This document shows, one piece after another, positions 23,326 through 31,903 of a stretch of DNA of 64,000 nt; position 1 is the stretch's first letter, and each line of letters opens with the position of its first letter. Below the pieces are notes generated by a model. The model worked only from the letters and a program-made list of their open reading frames with translations, had not been told where the DNA came from and did not search any database. Position numbers and translations under genes: made by a program. Source of the stretch: Sutcliffiella horikoshii DSM 8719 (GTDB taxonomy: Bacteria; Bacillota; Bacilli; Bacillales; Bacillaceae_I). The stretch spans positions 1-64,000 of the forward strand of contig LQXN01000066.1 of assembly GCA_001648575.1 (NCBI GenBank), in the 5' to 3' direction.

Positions 23326-25428
23326 ATGGATTATAGAGTGATAAAAGAAAATGATTTGTTTTTGCTTACTGACAAGAATGGGAATATCCCAGAAAATCAC
23401 CCATATGGGTTGGGGCTATATACAAAGGATACCCGGTTCTTAAGTAAACTAGATGTGAAAATCAATGGGGAAGAGCCTATTCTACTGCATTCAGATGCAG
23501 CTGATAACTATATGGCGACCATTTTGATGACAAACCCTCATATGGAGGAAAACGGTGAACTTATTTTATGGAGGGAGTCAGTGGAAATCAAAAGGACCCG
23601 CTTCATCTACAATGATGTTTTCTATGAAACACTAACAGTTAAAAACTATTTTCCGAAAAGTGTTAGTTTTGATTTAAGTGTGCACGTGGATGTGGATTTT
23701 TCGGATATGTTCATCGTCCGCGGTTTTCAGAATGGAGAAATAGGAAAAAGAACCGGTCAGACAGCAGAAGAAAACTCGTTGACATTCCATTACGATGGAG
23801 CAGATGATCTATCGCGCCGGACGTATATGGAATGGGACAAGAAAGCAAAATCCATAGATCCGGAATCAGGGGCACTTCATTTCCGCTTCGAGTTGGAACA
23901 TGAAGAAGAACAGTCGATAACGTTAAAGGTACAACCACAACATGGAAAGCAAGAGGGGAACAGTATTCTATCTGCACCAGTCGCTTTGGAGGAATTAAAG
24001 AAATCCTATGATGGCTGGAATACAGATATCACAAAAGTGAAAACCGATTGCCTCCCGTTACAACGATTGGTGGACCGGGGGTTAAGCGACCTACGCGTGT
24101 TGTTAACAGATCTTGGGTTCGGTAAGTTCCCTGTTGCTGGATTACCTTGGTTTGGTGTTCCTTTTGGAAGAGATAGTCTGATCGCCGCGCTTCAGATGAT
24201 GGCTTTTCAGCCGGAAGTGGCTAAAGGAACCCTTTACACTATGGCAAATAAACAAGGGACAAAAGTGGATCCTTGGAGGGATGAACAACCTGGTAAAATC
24301 ATGCATGAGATTCGCTTTGGAGAACTTGCGACTACCGAGCAAATCCCTTTTACGCCATATTACGGTACGATCGATGCAACTCCATTATTCTTAATTCTTT
24401 TGACCGAGTATGTTAAATGGACTGGTGATCTTCAAGTGGTAAAGGATCTGGAAACAAATATTGAAGCGGCATTGATATGGATAGATGAGCATGGGGATAG
24501 AGATGGAGATTTGTTTGTGGAATACCACCAAGAAGCGAGTAAAGGGATTGCCAATCAAGGTTGGAAGGATTCAGGAGACTCCATTGTCCATCGCAATGGT
24601 GATTATGCTACTACCCCAATAGCCCTTTCCGAAGTACAGGGCTATGTTTTCCAAGCGAAAACGGGATTGGCTTCGATATTCGACAAGCTTGGAAATCAAG
24701 AAAAGGCAGAAGCATTGAGAGAACAAAGTCAAAAGCTGAAGAAAAAATTTGATGATGAATTCTGGATGGATGATGTGAATTACTATGCGATTGCTTTGGA
24801 TCGCGATAAACAACAAGTAGGAACGATAACATCCAATCCTGGCCATATACTATTTTCTGAAATGCTGGATGAAGATAAAGCGAGAGCAGTCATTGAGACG
24901 CTCATTTCCCCTAAAATGTTCTCAGGGTTTGGAATTCGTACGATGGGAATTGGGGAAGCAGGTTATAATCCGATGAGTTATCACGATGGAAGCATCTGGC
25001 CGCACGACAACAGCATGGTACTGCTGGGAATGTCGAAAATCAAGGAGCAGGAAGCTGCGAATATCGTTATTGAAGGGCTCATCGAAGCAGCATCACATTT
25101 CGAGTATGATCGTCTGCCTGAGTTATTCTGCGGTTATGATCGTTCAGTAGGAAAAGCGGTGAAGTATCCTGTTGCATGTTCACCGCAGGCTTGGGCCGCA
25201 GGGACACCACTTGTTATTGTACAAACGATACTAGGGCTTTTCCCGGATGCCCTAGAAGAAAAGATAGTATTGTCTCCGGTATTCCCGAATGGGATGGATG
25301 TATTGGAAGTGGAGAAGGTCAAAATAGGTAAAGGGCATTTATCCGTCACAGCTTTAAGGAATGTGAGTGGGATAGTGGAGCTCACCATCAAGGAAAACAC
25401 TACTGGGTATGAGGTTGTTCAAAATTAG
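23326..25428 (+). CDS. Amylo-alpha-1,6-glucosidase-like glycoside hydrolase
   Basis: A cytosolic 700-residue enzyme of the glycogen-debranching/six-hairpin type. The N-terminal beta domain (about 1-200, GDE_N_bis type, DLFLLTDKNGNI and YTKDTRFLSKLDVKI) is followed by an (alpha/alpha)6 catalytic barrel with GLPWFGVPFGRDSLIAALQMM, EIRFGELA, GWKDSGDSIV and YHDGSIWPHDNSMVLLG. Likely acids are in the GWKDSGD and GSIWPHDN regions. No secretion signal. The ATG at 23326 has TTAGGAGG eight bases upstream, so a longer reading is rejected. It leads an operon with an oligosaccharide ABC importer, pointing to breakdown of imported alpha-glucan-type or similar oligosaccharides. The exact linkage is not proven. 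Confidence 0.85.
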   Translation: MDYRVIKENDLFLLTDKNGNIPENHPYGLGLYTKDTRFLSKLDVKINGEEPILLHSDAADNYMATILMTNPHMEENGELILWRESVEIKRTRFIYNDVFYETLTVKNYFPKSVSFDLSVHVDVDFSDMFIVRGFQNGEIGKRTGQTAEENSLTFHYDGADDLSRRTYMEWDKKAKSIDPESGALHFRFELEHEEEQSITLKVQPQHGKQEGNSILSAPVALEELKKSYDGWNTDITKVKTDCLPLQRLVDRGLSDLRVLLTDLGFGKFPVAGLPWFGVPFGRDSLIAALQMMAFQPEVAKGTLYTMANKQGTKVDPWRDEQPGKIMHEIRFGELATTEQIPFTPYYGTIDATPLFLILLTEYVKWTGDLQVVKDLETNIEAALIWIDEHGDRDGDLFVEYHQEASKGIANQGWKDSGDSIVHRNGDYATTPIALSEVQGYVFQAKTGLASIFDKLGNQEKAEALREQSQKLKKKFDDEFWMDDVNYYAIALDRDKQQVGTITSNPGHILFSEMLDEDKARAVIETLISPKMFSGFGIRTMGIGEAGYNPMSYHDGSIWPHDNSMVLLGMSKIKEQEAANIVIEGLIEAASHFEYDRLPELFCGYDRSVGKAVKYPVACSPQAWAAGTPLVIVQTILGLFPDALEEKIVLSPVFPNGMDVLEVEKVKIGKGHLSVTALRNVSGIVELTIKENTTGYEVVQN

Positions 25429-25475
25429 TTTTTTAAAGCTACAAAAAATAAAGCAAAAGGAAGAGGGGTATTAAG

Positions 25476-26723
25476 ATGAAAGCAAAAAAATGGTTGGCAG
25501 CATTAGGTGTTACGACAATGCTTGTTGGTGGTGTATTGTCAGGTTGTAGCGGTGGGAGCAACGGTTCAACGGAGGATTCCGGTGATACAGTGGAGATAAC
25601 CTTGGCGGGATGGGGCGGTAATCCATCCGAAACCAGACTTTTAAAGGAAGCCTTAGATGCATTTGAAGAAAAAAACCCGACGATCAAGGTCAAGCATGAA
25701 GTTATTTCAGATCAGTATATGGATGTCATGAAAACACGCCTTATAGGTGGGGAAGCACCAGATGTTTTCTATTTAGATGCTTTTGAAGCCCCTGCACTCA
25801 TTGAAACTGGAGTACTTGAACCGCTTGATGACTATGTGACAGAGGAATTTGATGTAGAAGATTTTGAACAACCGCTTTTGGAAGCTTTCCAAAAGGATGG
25901 AGTAACATATGGTTTCCCGAAGGACTATTCTACGCTGGCGTTATTTTACAACAAAAAGATGTTCGATGAAGCAGGCGTAGAAGTTCCGACGACATGGGAT
26001 GAGGTCCGTGAAGTTTCCAAGGAATTGACTAAAGACGGTGTGGTTGGTCTTGGTGTGGCACCAGAGCTTGCAAGAATGTACTATATTGCTGAATCCCTGG
26101 GCGGGGAAGTGGTGAAAGATGATAAAGCTAACTTTGGAGATGACAAAGTCATTGAAGCCTTACAACCGATCATCGACCAGCGAAACGAAGATAAAACCGC
26201 CGCTCAAGCTACAGATGTAGGCGCAAACTGGGGTGGAGAAATGTTCGGCCAGGAAAAAGCGGCAATGGTAATTGAGGGGAACTGGGTAATTCCTTTTCTT
26301 GAAGATACCTTCCCTAATGTAGATTATGGAACGGCTGAACTTCCAACGATCAACGGCGAACAATCCACCATGGCATACACAGTATCTTACGTAATGAATG
26401 CAGGAACTGAGAAAAAAGAAGCGTCTTGGAAATTGATTGAATTCTTGACTGGTCCTGAAGGCATGGAAATTTGGACGTCCAAAGGGTTTGCATTGCCGAC
26501 AAGGAAGTCTGTAGCAGAGAAGCTTGGCTTTGATCAGGATGAGAAACGTGCAGCCCTTGTTTCTGGAGCATCTTATGCAACGGTTTGGGCTAATGGAGTG
26601 AATCTACCGACGATCATGAATAATTTTAACAACCAATTTGTATCTGCCTTCCTTGGACAGCGACCACTTGATGAGGCGTTGAAAGAAGCTGAAGAACAAG
26701 CAAACAGGGAAATTGGCGAGTGA
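25476..26723 (+). CDS. Sugar ABC transporter substrate-binding lipoprotein
   Basis: Extracytoplasmic solute-binding protein of family 1 (maltose/oligosaccharide type), 415 residues. The lipoprotein signal ends VLSGC (Cys24), followed by a Gly/Ser/Asp-rich linker. Then come ITLAGWGGNPSE, YGFPKDYSTLALFYNKKMFDEAG and a C-terminal NFNNQFVSAFLGQRPLDEALKEAEEQ, all standard for the family. It lies 47 bases after the glycosidase. A hairpin (26746-26774) separates it from the permease genes, which may stabilise this transcript segment so that the binding protein is made in excess. Confidence 0.93.
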   Translation: MKAKKWLAALGVTTMLVGGVLSGCSGGSNGSTEDSGDTVEITLAGWGGNPSETRLLKEALDAFEEKNPTIKVKHEVISDQYMDVMKTRLIGGEAPDVFYLDAFEAPALIETGVLEPLDDYVTEEFDVEDFEQPLLEAFQKDGVTYGFPKDYSTLALFYNKKMFDEAGVEVPTTWDEVREVSKELTKDGVVGLGVAPELARMYYIAESLGGEVVKDDKANFGDDKVIEALQPIIDQRNEDKTAAQATDVGANWGGEMFGQEKAAMVIEGNWVIPFLEDTFPNVDYGTAELPTINGEQSTMAYTVSYVMNAGTEKKEASWKLIEFLTGPEGMEIWTSKGFALPTRKSVAEKLGFDQDEKRAALVSGASYATVWANGVNLPTIMNNFNNQFVSAFLGQRPLDEALKEAEEQANREIGE

Positions 26724-26745
26724 TTATTTTTTGACCTATGTGCCT

Positions 26746-26774
26746 GGCTGTCTGTTAATCTTTGACGGACAGCC
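26746..26774 (+). other. Intercistronic hairpin
   Basis: GGCTGTC ... GACAGCC stem of seven pairs between the binding-protein and permease genes. The downstream TTGCATTT is too poor in T to be a strong terminator; an mRNA-stabilising or partially terminating structure is more likely. Confidence 0.5.
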
Positions 26775-26897
26775 TTGCATTTAACTTGTGGTGTCTCTAC
26801 TGACTTCTTTGTGAAGAGGAAATGAGCGGGTGTTCCTCTTCAGAAAAGAGTTCATGTAGATAAATAGAACTCTTGGAAGGGAAAAGGAGTGAATAAA

Positions 26898-27803
26898 ATG
26901 AAGAAAAAACGTACCTATTCAAAGCGGACATTACGAGAGGCTACACAGGGTTATTCTTTTATGGCCCCAACGATTTTCGTACTCGCATTATTCATTATCG
27001 GACCAATAATTTATGCATTTTTCTTATCTTTCCATAAGGTACAGCTATTAGGTACGGCGACATATGATTTTGTAGGATTAAGCAATTTTACAAATATAAC
27101 GGATGATGGTCGGGCTTTACGGGCCCTTTGGAATACTTTCAAATACGTTATTATCGTTGTGCCGATTCAGACATTACTGGCACTTATTCTTGCAGCAACG
27201 CTTAACGCGGGCTTGAAAGGGCAAAGTATTTTCCGGATTGTCTACTTCCTGCCGACATTGACATCATCTGCAGTATTAACGTTGATTTTCATGTGGATGT
27301 ACAATCAGAATGGACTTGTAAATGAAATCTTATCTACAGTCGGACTCCCTACATATAACTGGATAGGGGATCCCAGTGTAGCATTGATAGCAATCATGAT
27401 AATGAACATTTGGGCCACGGCACCGTTCTTCATGGTCATCTATCTTGCTGCCCTTCAAGATATTCCTGAATCTTTATATGAAGCGGCGGAACTCGATGGA
27501 GCCAATGCTTTCAAAAAGTTTATATATATAACGGTTCCCAATTTACGACCGGTGACATCCTTTGTTGTCATCATGGGCTTGATCGGGACATTCCAGCTGT
27601 TCGATCAGTCCTTCATTTTCTCCGGGGGGTCAGGGGGACCGGATAACTCTACATTGACAGTTGTGTTATTGATCTATCAATATGCATTCAAGAGCCTTGG
27701 CACCATGGGTTATGCGGCGGCGATTGCTGTAATGCTATCTCTTGTCATCCTTGTCGCAACATTATTGCAACGTAAATTTTCTAAAGAAGAATCTCTATAT
27801 TAA
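26898..27803 (+). CDS. Sugar ABC transporter permease (MalF/UgpA type)
   Basis: Inner-membrane permease of a carbohydrate uptake-1 ABC system, 301 residues with six transmembrane segments. It begins with the conserved YSFMAPTIFVLALFIIGP. The EAA loop contacting the ATPase is seen as YEAAELDGANAFKKFIYIT. ATG at 26898 is chosen because AAGGAG lies eight bases upstream; the GTG at 26889 overlaps that site. No ATPase gene follows, so a shared MsmX-type ATPase is expected to energise the importer. Followed after 12 bases by the partner permease. Confidence 0.93.
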   Translation: MKKKRTYSKRTLREATQGYSFMAPTIFVLALFIIGPIIYAFFLSFHKVQLLGTATYDFVGLSNFTNITDDGRALRALWNTFKYVIIVVPIQTLLALILAATLNAGLKGQSIFRIVYFLPTLTSSAVLTLIFMWMYNQNGLVNEILSTVGLPTYNWIGDPSVALIAIMIMNIWATAPFFMVIYLAALQDIPESLYEAAELDGANAFKKFIYITVPNLRPVTSFVVIMGLIGTFQLFDQSFIFSGGSGGPDNSTLTVVLLIYQYAFKSLGTMGYAAAIAVMLSLVILVATLLQRKFSKEESLY

Positions 27804-27815
27804 GGGGGCTGCATC

Positions 27816-28643
27816 ATGAAGAAGAAGCTTAGTATCGGAAAAGCATTTTTATATGGTATTCTCGTTCTGTATGCGGTTATTACCCTTGTTCCATTTCTAT
27901 GGGCTGTCTCTTCTTCGTTTAAAACGTTGGAAGAAATCGTGAGTGGGACGATTAATTTTATACCAAGGAATTTCACTTTTGATAATTATAAACAAATTTT
28001 CTTAGAACAGGAGTTATTCCCACGTTGGTTGTTGAACAGTTTGATTATAGGAGTGGCAGGTACCTCGCTGAATCTTTTATTCAACTCCATGGCAGGGTAT
28101 GCCCTGGCTAGGCTCAGCTTTCCGGGACGGAAAACATTATTCATCATTGTACTAGCAGTCTTGATGATCCCGGCACAGGTAACGATGATTCCTAACTATT
28201 TGATTCTTCGTGAATTGGGCTGGTTAAATTCTTATCAAGGCATGATTGTACCGGCAATGATCAATGCCACCTTCATTTTTATGATGAGGCAATTTTTCAT
28301 CAACTTCCCGAAGGAACTGGAAGAGGCGGCAGAAATGGATGGACTCAGCCGGTTTGGTACATTCTTTAAAATTGTACTCCCATTGGCCAAACCAGCCCTT
28401 GCTGCACAGGCAATATTCGTATTCATGGGCTTTTGGAACGACTTTATGCGTCCGTTGATCATTCTGTCAGATCCATCCATGTTCACATTACCACTAGGAT
28501 TGAACACCTTCAAAGGACAATACATCAGCTACTGGAACTACATCATGGCAGCATCCATGGTATTCACCCTCCCAGTACTGCTCATCTACGGCTTCTTTAA
28601 CCGCTACTTCATAAAAGGAATCTCCTTTACCGGGGGCAAGTAA
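27816..28643 (+). CDS. Sugar ABC transporter permease (MalG type)
   Basis: Second permease of the importer, 275 residues, six transmembrane segments, with the EAA motif EEAAEMDGLSRFGTFFKIVLP and the C-terminal YFIKGISFTGGK that is near-invariant in MalG/AraQ-type permeases. AAGGGGGC precedes the ATG. Last gene of the glycosidase/ABC operon; a strong terminator lies about 95 bases downstream. Confidence 0.94.
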   Translation: MKKKLSIGKAFLYGILVLYAVITLVPFLWAVSSSFKTLEEIVSGTINFIPRNFTFDNYKQIFLEQELFPRWLLNSLIIGVAGTSLNLLFNSMAGYALARLSFPGRKTLFIIVLAVLMIPAQVTMIPNYLILRELGWLNSYQGMIVPAMINATFIFMMRQFFINFPKELEEAAEMDGLSRFGTFFKIVLPLAKPALAAQAIFVFMGFWNDFMRPLIILSDPSMFTLPLGLNTFKGQYISYWNYIMAASMVFTLPVLLIYGFFNRYFIKGISFTGGK

Positions 28644-28736
28644 CAAGAGGCTAAAGCACAAGAGCGCGCTACCACAGCAAACAAACGATCATAAGAGACC
28701 TGCGTCTGAAGAGATGGGGTTTCGACGTAAGAGCGA

Positions 28737-28778
28737 AAATTCCTTTGGGGGTCTGACCCCCAAAGGAATTTTTTTTGA
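28737..28778 (+). terminator. Terminator with GGGGTCTGACCCC core
   Basis: AATTCCTTTGGGGGTC TGAC CCCCAAAGGAATT followed by eight T. It ends the sugar operon and, read backward, may also serve the convergent gene at 28782. Its core word recurs at 50112-50124. Confidence 0.85.
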
Positions 28779-28781
28779 TCT

Positions 28782-29129
28782 TCAATCTCTGCCATAACTC
28801 ACATCTTTATCGGGATGTGTAAAGGGAACTCCTTGTGGTTTTTTGGATTTTTCGATGAGTTCTTTGTTTTCTGTTGAGTTCCATCCGATGTCATTTGTTG
28901 GATGCACCCATTGGTCCCCTGCCATGACTGCCGGGTCAACGTCGTCACTCCAATTATTTAATGGGGATTCCTCGGAATTGTATTTGCTGTCCCCGATGAC
29001 AATTCCGTATTCATTGACAAACGGTGGCTGCATTTTCATATTGGAGCCTTTGAAAGAAGGGGAATTGATTTGATGCGGCATCGTTTCCTCCAGATAAGGT
29101 ACTTCCAGTGATTCATCTTTTTCTTTCAT
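28782..29129 (-). CDS. DUF3905-like protein
   Basis: A 115-residue hydrophilic protein that fits, from memory, the Bacillus DUF3905 family: HQINSPSFKGSNMKMQPPFV, NEYGIVIGDSKYNSEESPL, NNWSDDVDPAVMAGDQWVHP and TNDIGWNSTENKEL. Function is unknown. The start at 29129 is preferred because GGAGGTGAAAGGT precedes it; the longer reading from 29165 has no ribosome site. Convergent with the sugar operon and divergent from three tiny genes. No signal peptide or membrane segment. Confidence 0.75.
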   Translation of the reverse strand: MKEKDESLEVPYLEETMPHQINSPSFKGSNMKMQPPFVNEYGIVIGDSKYNSEESPLNNWSDDVDPAVMAGDQWVHPTNDIGWNSTENKELIEKSKKPQGVPFTHPDKDVSYGRD

Positions 29130-29212
29130 ACCTTTCACCTCCATGGGGATGTATAGTTTTAGCATTTCTTTAAAATAAATAAGTATGTACCAAGAAAAAG
29201 GAGGAAGATAAA

Positions 29213-29344
29213 ATGGCTAAAAGATTTGAGATTGCACATCTTTCACAGGACAAACTCGAACAGATCACGAAGTATGAGCAAAAATTACGGGAGGAAATCG
29301 GGGAGGAAATTGTTTTAATCGCTTATGAAGAATGTGAAAAATGA
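29213..29344 (+). CDS. Small hypothetical protein (43 aa)
   Basis: A 43-residue charged, helical peptide starting MAKRFEIAHLSQDKLEQ and ending IAYEECEK. An excellent AAAGGAGGAAGATAAA ribosome site precedes the ATG, which strongly supports expression. No family is recognised. First of three short genes in a row (29213, 29380, 29550), each with its own ribosome site, which look like a transcription unit. Confidence 0.6.
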   Translation: MAKRFEIAHLSQDKLEQITKYEQKLREEIGEEIVLIAYEECEK

Positions 29345-29379
29345 CATAAGGGTAATCTAATTTCATGGGGGTGATAGAA

Positions 29380-29535
29380 ATGGCAAAAAGAAAAGTTGCC
29401 CACGATGCTGCGAACAATAATAACAAAACACCTAAGGAAAGCTTGCCTGATACGGAGTTTTCTGCAGCATATCAACAAGAGGACATGATCCGGGGTGCCA
29501 ACCGCAATTCAAAAAAAGGTCGACAAGGGAAGTAA
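29380..29535 (+). CDS. Small hydrophilic protein (51 aa)
   Basis: A 51-residue basic, Asn- and Lys-rich peptide (MAKRKVAHDAANNNNKTPK ... RNSKKGRQGK), with ATGGGGGTGATAG before the ATG. Composition resembles minor spore proteins such as the small Ssp or Yfh-type families, but a specific match is not claimed. It lies 35 bases after the preceding small gene and 14 before the next. Confidence 0.55.
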   Translation: MAKRKVAHDAANNNNKTPKESLPDTEFSAAYQQEDMIRGANRNSKKGRQGK

Positions 29536-29549
29536 AGGGGGATTTTCGG

Positions 29550-29735
29550 ATGGATAAAAAGACAAAGAAGAAAAAGCAGAAGCAAGCACATGAAGAGGAA
29601 CATGCAATTTCACATGACAGCTTGAACGAGGAGTTTGGTCCTGAATTCGGAGACCCTAATGCTGCGAAAGCTTTTGAGAATGCAATTGAATCAAACAATA
29701 AAAAGAACAAAAAAGGTAAAAAGAAAAACTGCTAG
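29550..29735 (+). CDS. Small Lys/Glu-rich protein (61 aa)
   Basis: A 61-residue very hydrophilic peptide (MDKKTKKKKQKQAHEEEHAI ... and a C-terminal run of Asn and Lys ending in Cys). AAAGGGGGAT lies before the ATG. A central part SLNEEFGPEFGDPNAAKAFE looks like a conserved short motif. Function unknown; probably co-transcribed with the two small genes before it. A shared bidirectional terminator follows directly. Confidence 0.55.
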   Translation: MDKKTKKKKQKQAHEEEHAISHDSLNEEFGPEFGDPNAAKAFENAIESNNKKNKKGKKKNC

Positions 29736-29760
29736 CTGAAATCAGCTGGCAGTTTTTCTT
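29725..29760. terminator. Bidirectional terminator
   Basis: AACTGCTAGCTGA AA TCAGCTGGCAGTT followed by TTTCTT. It overlaps the 3' end of the convergent radical SAM gene. Confidence 0.8.
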
Positions 29761-31505
29761 GTTTTTGAAGCAATGGGAAAGATCTCTGTCTTGTTTGTTG
29801 TCTGATTGAAATAGACAAGAACAAAACTTTCTTCTTCCTTTATCTGTCCTTTTTCCAAGTATCGGGACAAGTCAAAATGGATTGTTTCAACCATTGTATG
29901 TTTATATAGTTCTTTTTCATTCAATTGCAAATTAGTAAATGCTTCACCCATCATATCGGGAGTTTGTATGATTTGTTTGTAAATGCCTGTACGTACATCT
30001 TTATCCAGACGATCCTGCCACCATGGTTTACGGGGCTTGAATTTCTGGTGGCGCAAGTAATCATATTTCATCAGACTCTCTACAACGCTAAGAGTCGCAA
30101 CGCTTTCCTCTTGTAAAAAAGCATAAAGGCGTTTGTACAGGTCTTCCAGTTGATGACCGATTCTGGACCAGCCTTGGTTGTCCCAATATGATCCGAAATC
30201 CTGGAAGAAATCGAATGGCGTTTCAAATACTCCCGATACCAGGTGCTCGACTGTCGCATCCATTCTATGGTCGTTCCAATACTTCTCAAGGACGTCTTCC
30301 ACCTGTTTGATGCGGATGATATCATCAAAACTCAAGATGTTGTTGCCGAGTATTTCATACGGTGCATGGTCCATATAGATGTAATCATGTTCTTTAGAGC
30401 GTATTCTAAGACCTGTCCCGCGCAGCATTTTTAAAAAGCCAAGTTGAAGCTCTTCAGGTCGCAATGCAAAGACATCGTTAAAAGTTTTCTTGAAGGAATG
30501 ATAATCCTCTTCTGGCAATCCTGCGATCAAGTCAAGATGCTGATCTATTTTTCCTCCGTCTTTCACCATGGTCACTGTACGGGAGAGCTTAGAGAAATTC
30601 TGTTTCCGCATGACAAGCTCGTTTGTCGCATCATTGGTTGACTGTACGCCGATCTCAAAACGGAATAAGCCTGGAGGAGCTTCCTGATTCAAGAATTCGA
30701 TGACTTCCGGTCGCATGATGTCCGCTGTGATTTCAAATTGGAAAACAGTACCCGGCAAATGCTCATCGATTAGGAAGCGGAACATTTCCATGGCGTAGCT
30801 GCGACTGATGTTGAAGGTGCGGTCCACAAATTTAATGGTCTTTGCCCCATTGTTCATCAGGAACCGTATATCCTCCTTCACTTTTTCGCGGTCAAAATAG
30901 CGTACGCCAACTTCAATGGAAGACAGGCAGAACTGACAGCTGAACGGACAACCCCTGCTCGTTTCAAAGTAGGTCACACGTTTGCCAAGCTGTATTAGAT
31001 CCTCTTCAAATCGGTAAGGAGAAGGAAGTTCTTTTAAATCCACTTTGTTTCGTTGGGGGGATATTTTCTTTTCAGTGCCATCCCGGTATGCTAAGCCGCT
31101 GATGTTGGCAAAGTCCTTATCCCCTTCTAGTTCCTGCAGAAGCTGTTTGAAAGTGATTTCTCCTTCACCTAACACGATGAAATCCACGTCTGTAAGTCGT
31201 TCCAGCCATTCTGAGACATCATATGTCACTTCAGGGCCACCAAGGACAAGGATCAGGTCAGGGTTGATCTTTTTCAACATGCTCATAACCTTTATCGTCT
31301 CTTCTATGTTCCATATATAACAACTGAATCCTATGACATCAGGTTTTCGCTGTATCAGATCAGCTACAATATTCATTACTGGATCTTTGATGGTATATTC
31401 AACAAGATCCACTTTATATTCCGGTTCCGCATATGCCTTTAAGTAACGGATGGCAAGATTGGTATGGATGTATTTTGCATTTAGTGTTGCAGCAATTATT
31501 TTCAT
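29742..31505 (-). CDS. B12-binding-domain radical SAM protein (DUF4080 C-terminus)
   Basis: A 587-residue enzyme with an N-terminal cobalamin-binding-type domain (about 1-135; LNAKYIHTNLAIRYLKAY, GGPEVTYDV). A radical SAM core follows, with the 4Fe-4S motif CPFSCQFC (about 185-192), GVRYFDREKVKEDI and ETSRG just before the cysteines. A C-terminal extension of the DUF4080 type is fairly common in Firmicutes. Cytosolic; the substrate is unknown. Members of this architecture typically methylate or rearrange small molecules or RNA, but no neighbour hints at the substrate. The ATG at 31505 has a weak upstream ribosome site (CTAGGAG on the minus strand). Confidence 0.88.
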   Translation of the reverse strand: MKIIAATLNAKYIHTNLAIRYLKAYAEPEYKVDLVEYTIKDPVMNIVADLIQRKPDVIGFSCYIWNIEETIKVMSMLKKINPDLILVLGGPEVTYDVSEWLERLTDVDFIVLGEGEITFKQLLQELEGDKDFANISGLAYRDGTEKKISPQRNKVDLKELPSPYRFEEDLIQLGKRVTYFETSRGCPFSCQFCLSSIEVGVRYFDREKVKEDIRFLMNNGAKTIKFVDRTFNISRSYAMEMFRFLIDEHLPGTVFQFEITADIMRPEVIEFLNQEAPPGLFRFEIGVQSTNDATNELVMRKQNFSKLSRTVTMVKDGGKIDQHLDLIAGLPEEDYHSFKKTFNDVFALRPEELQLGFLKMLRGTGLRIRSKEHDYIYMDHAPYEILGNNILSFDDIIRIKQVEDVLEKYWNDHRMDATVEHLVSGVFETPFDFFQDFGSYWDNQGWSRIGHQLEDLYKRLYAFLQEESVATLSVVESLMKYDYLRHQKFKPRKPWWQDRLDKDVRTGIYKQIIQTPDMMGEAFTNLQLNEKELYKHTMVETIHFDLSRYLEKGQIKEEESFVLVYFNQTTNKTEIFPIASKTRKTAS

Positions 31506-31746
31506 GGTAAATCCATCAAACTCCTAGTGAAAAAATTCTATAACTAATACATTTTATCATACTTAAAATATGGGAGTCATGATTTTGTGGTATTTTTATC
31601 AACCTAGCAAAATTTCCCTTATTACTCCATTATCAACAGAAAAATAGTAAATATTACAAAATGATTTCTGAAATGACTTTTTTATTGCGTTAAATGTAGA
31701 AGAAAGGATTTTAACGGTTGAATGGAGAAGTTTATGGAGTACAAGC

Positions 31747-31836
31747 ATGAGAGTTTTTAAAGGGAAATTAACAGGGATTTGTACGGAGTGCTTAGATCCC
31801 GAAGAAAAAGCGAAGTTGCTTGCATTAATTTTATAG
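31747..31836 (+). CDS. Possible 29-residue peptide in the kinE leader
   Basis: In the 398-base gap 31506-31903 between the divergent radical SAM and kinase genes, an ATG with TGGAG seven bases upstream opens a 29-codon frame, MRVFKGKLTGICTECLDPEE and onwards, containing a CxxC pair. It could be a leader peptide, a remnant of a longer gene, or chance. The rest of the gap is AT-rich and holds no other recognisable feature; the kinase promoter must lie here. Confidence 0.2.
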   Translation: MRVFKGKLTGICTECLDPEEKAKLLALIL

Positions 31837-31903
31837 AACTTACTAAGGAAATTAAGTTGAAAATAGATCGCAATGGAAAATAAATGATAAGTGGGGTAAA
31901 GGT

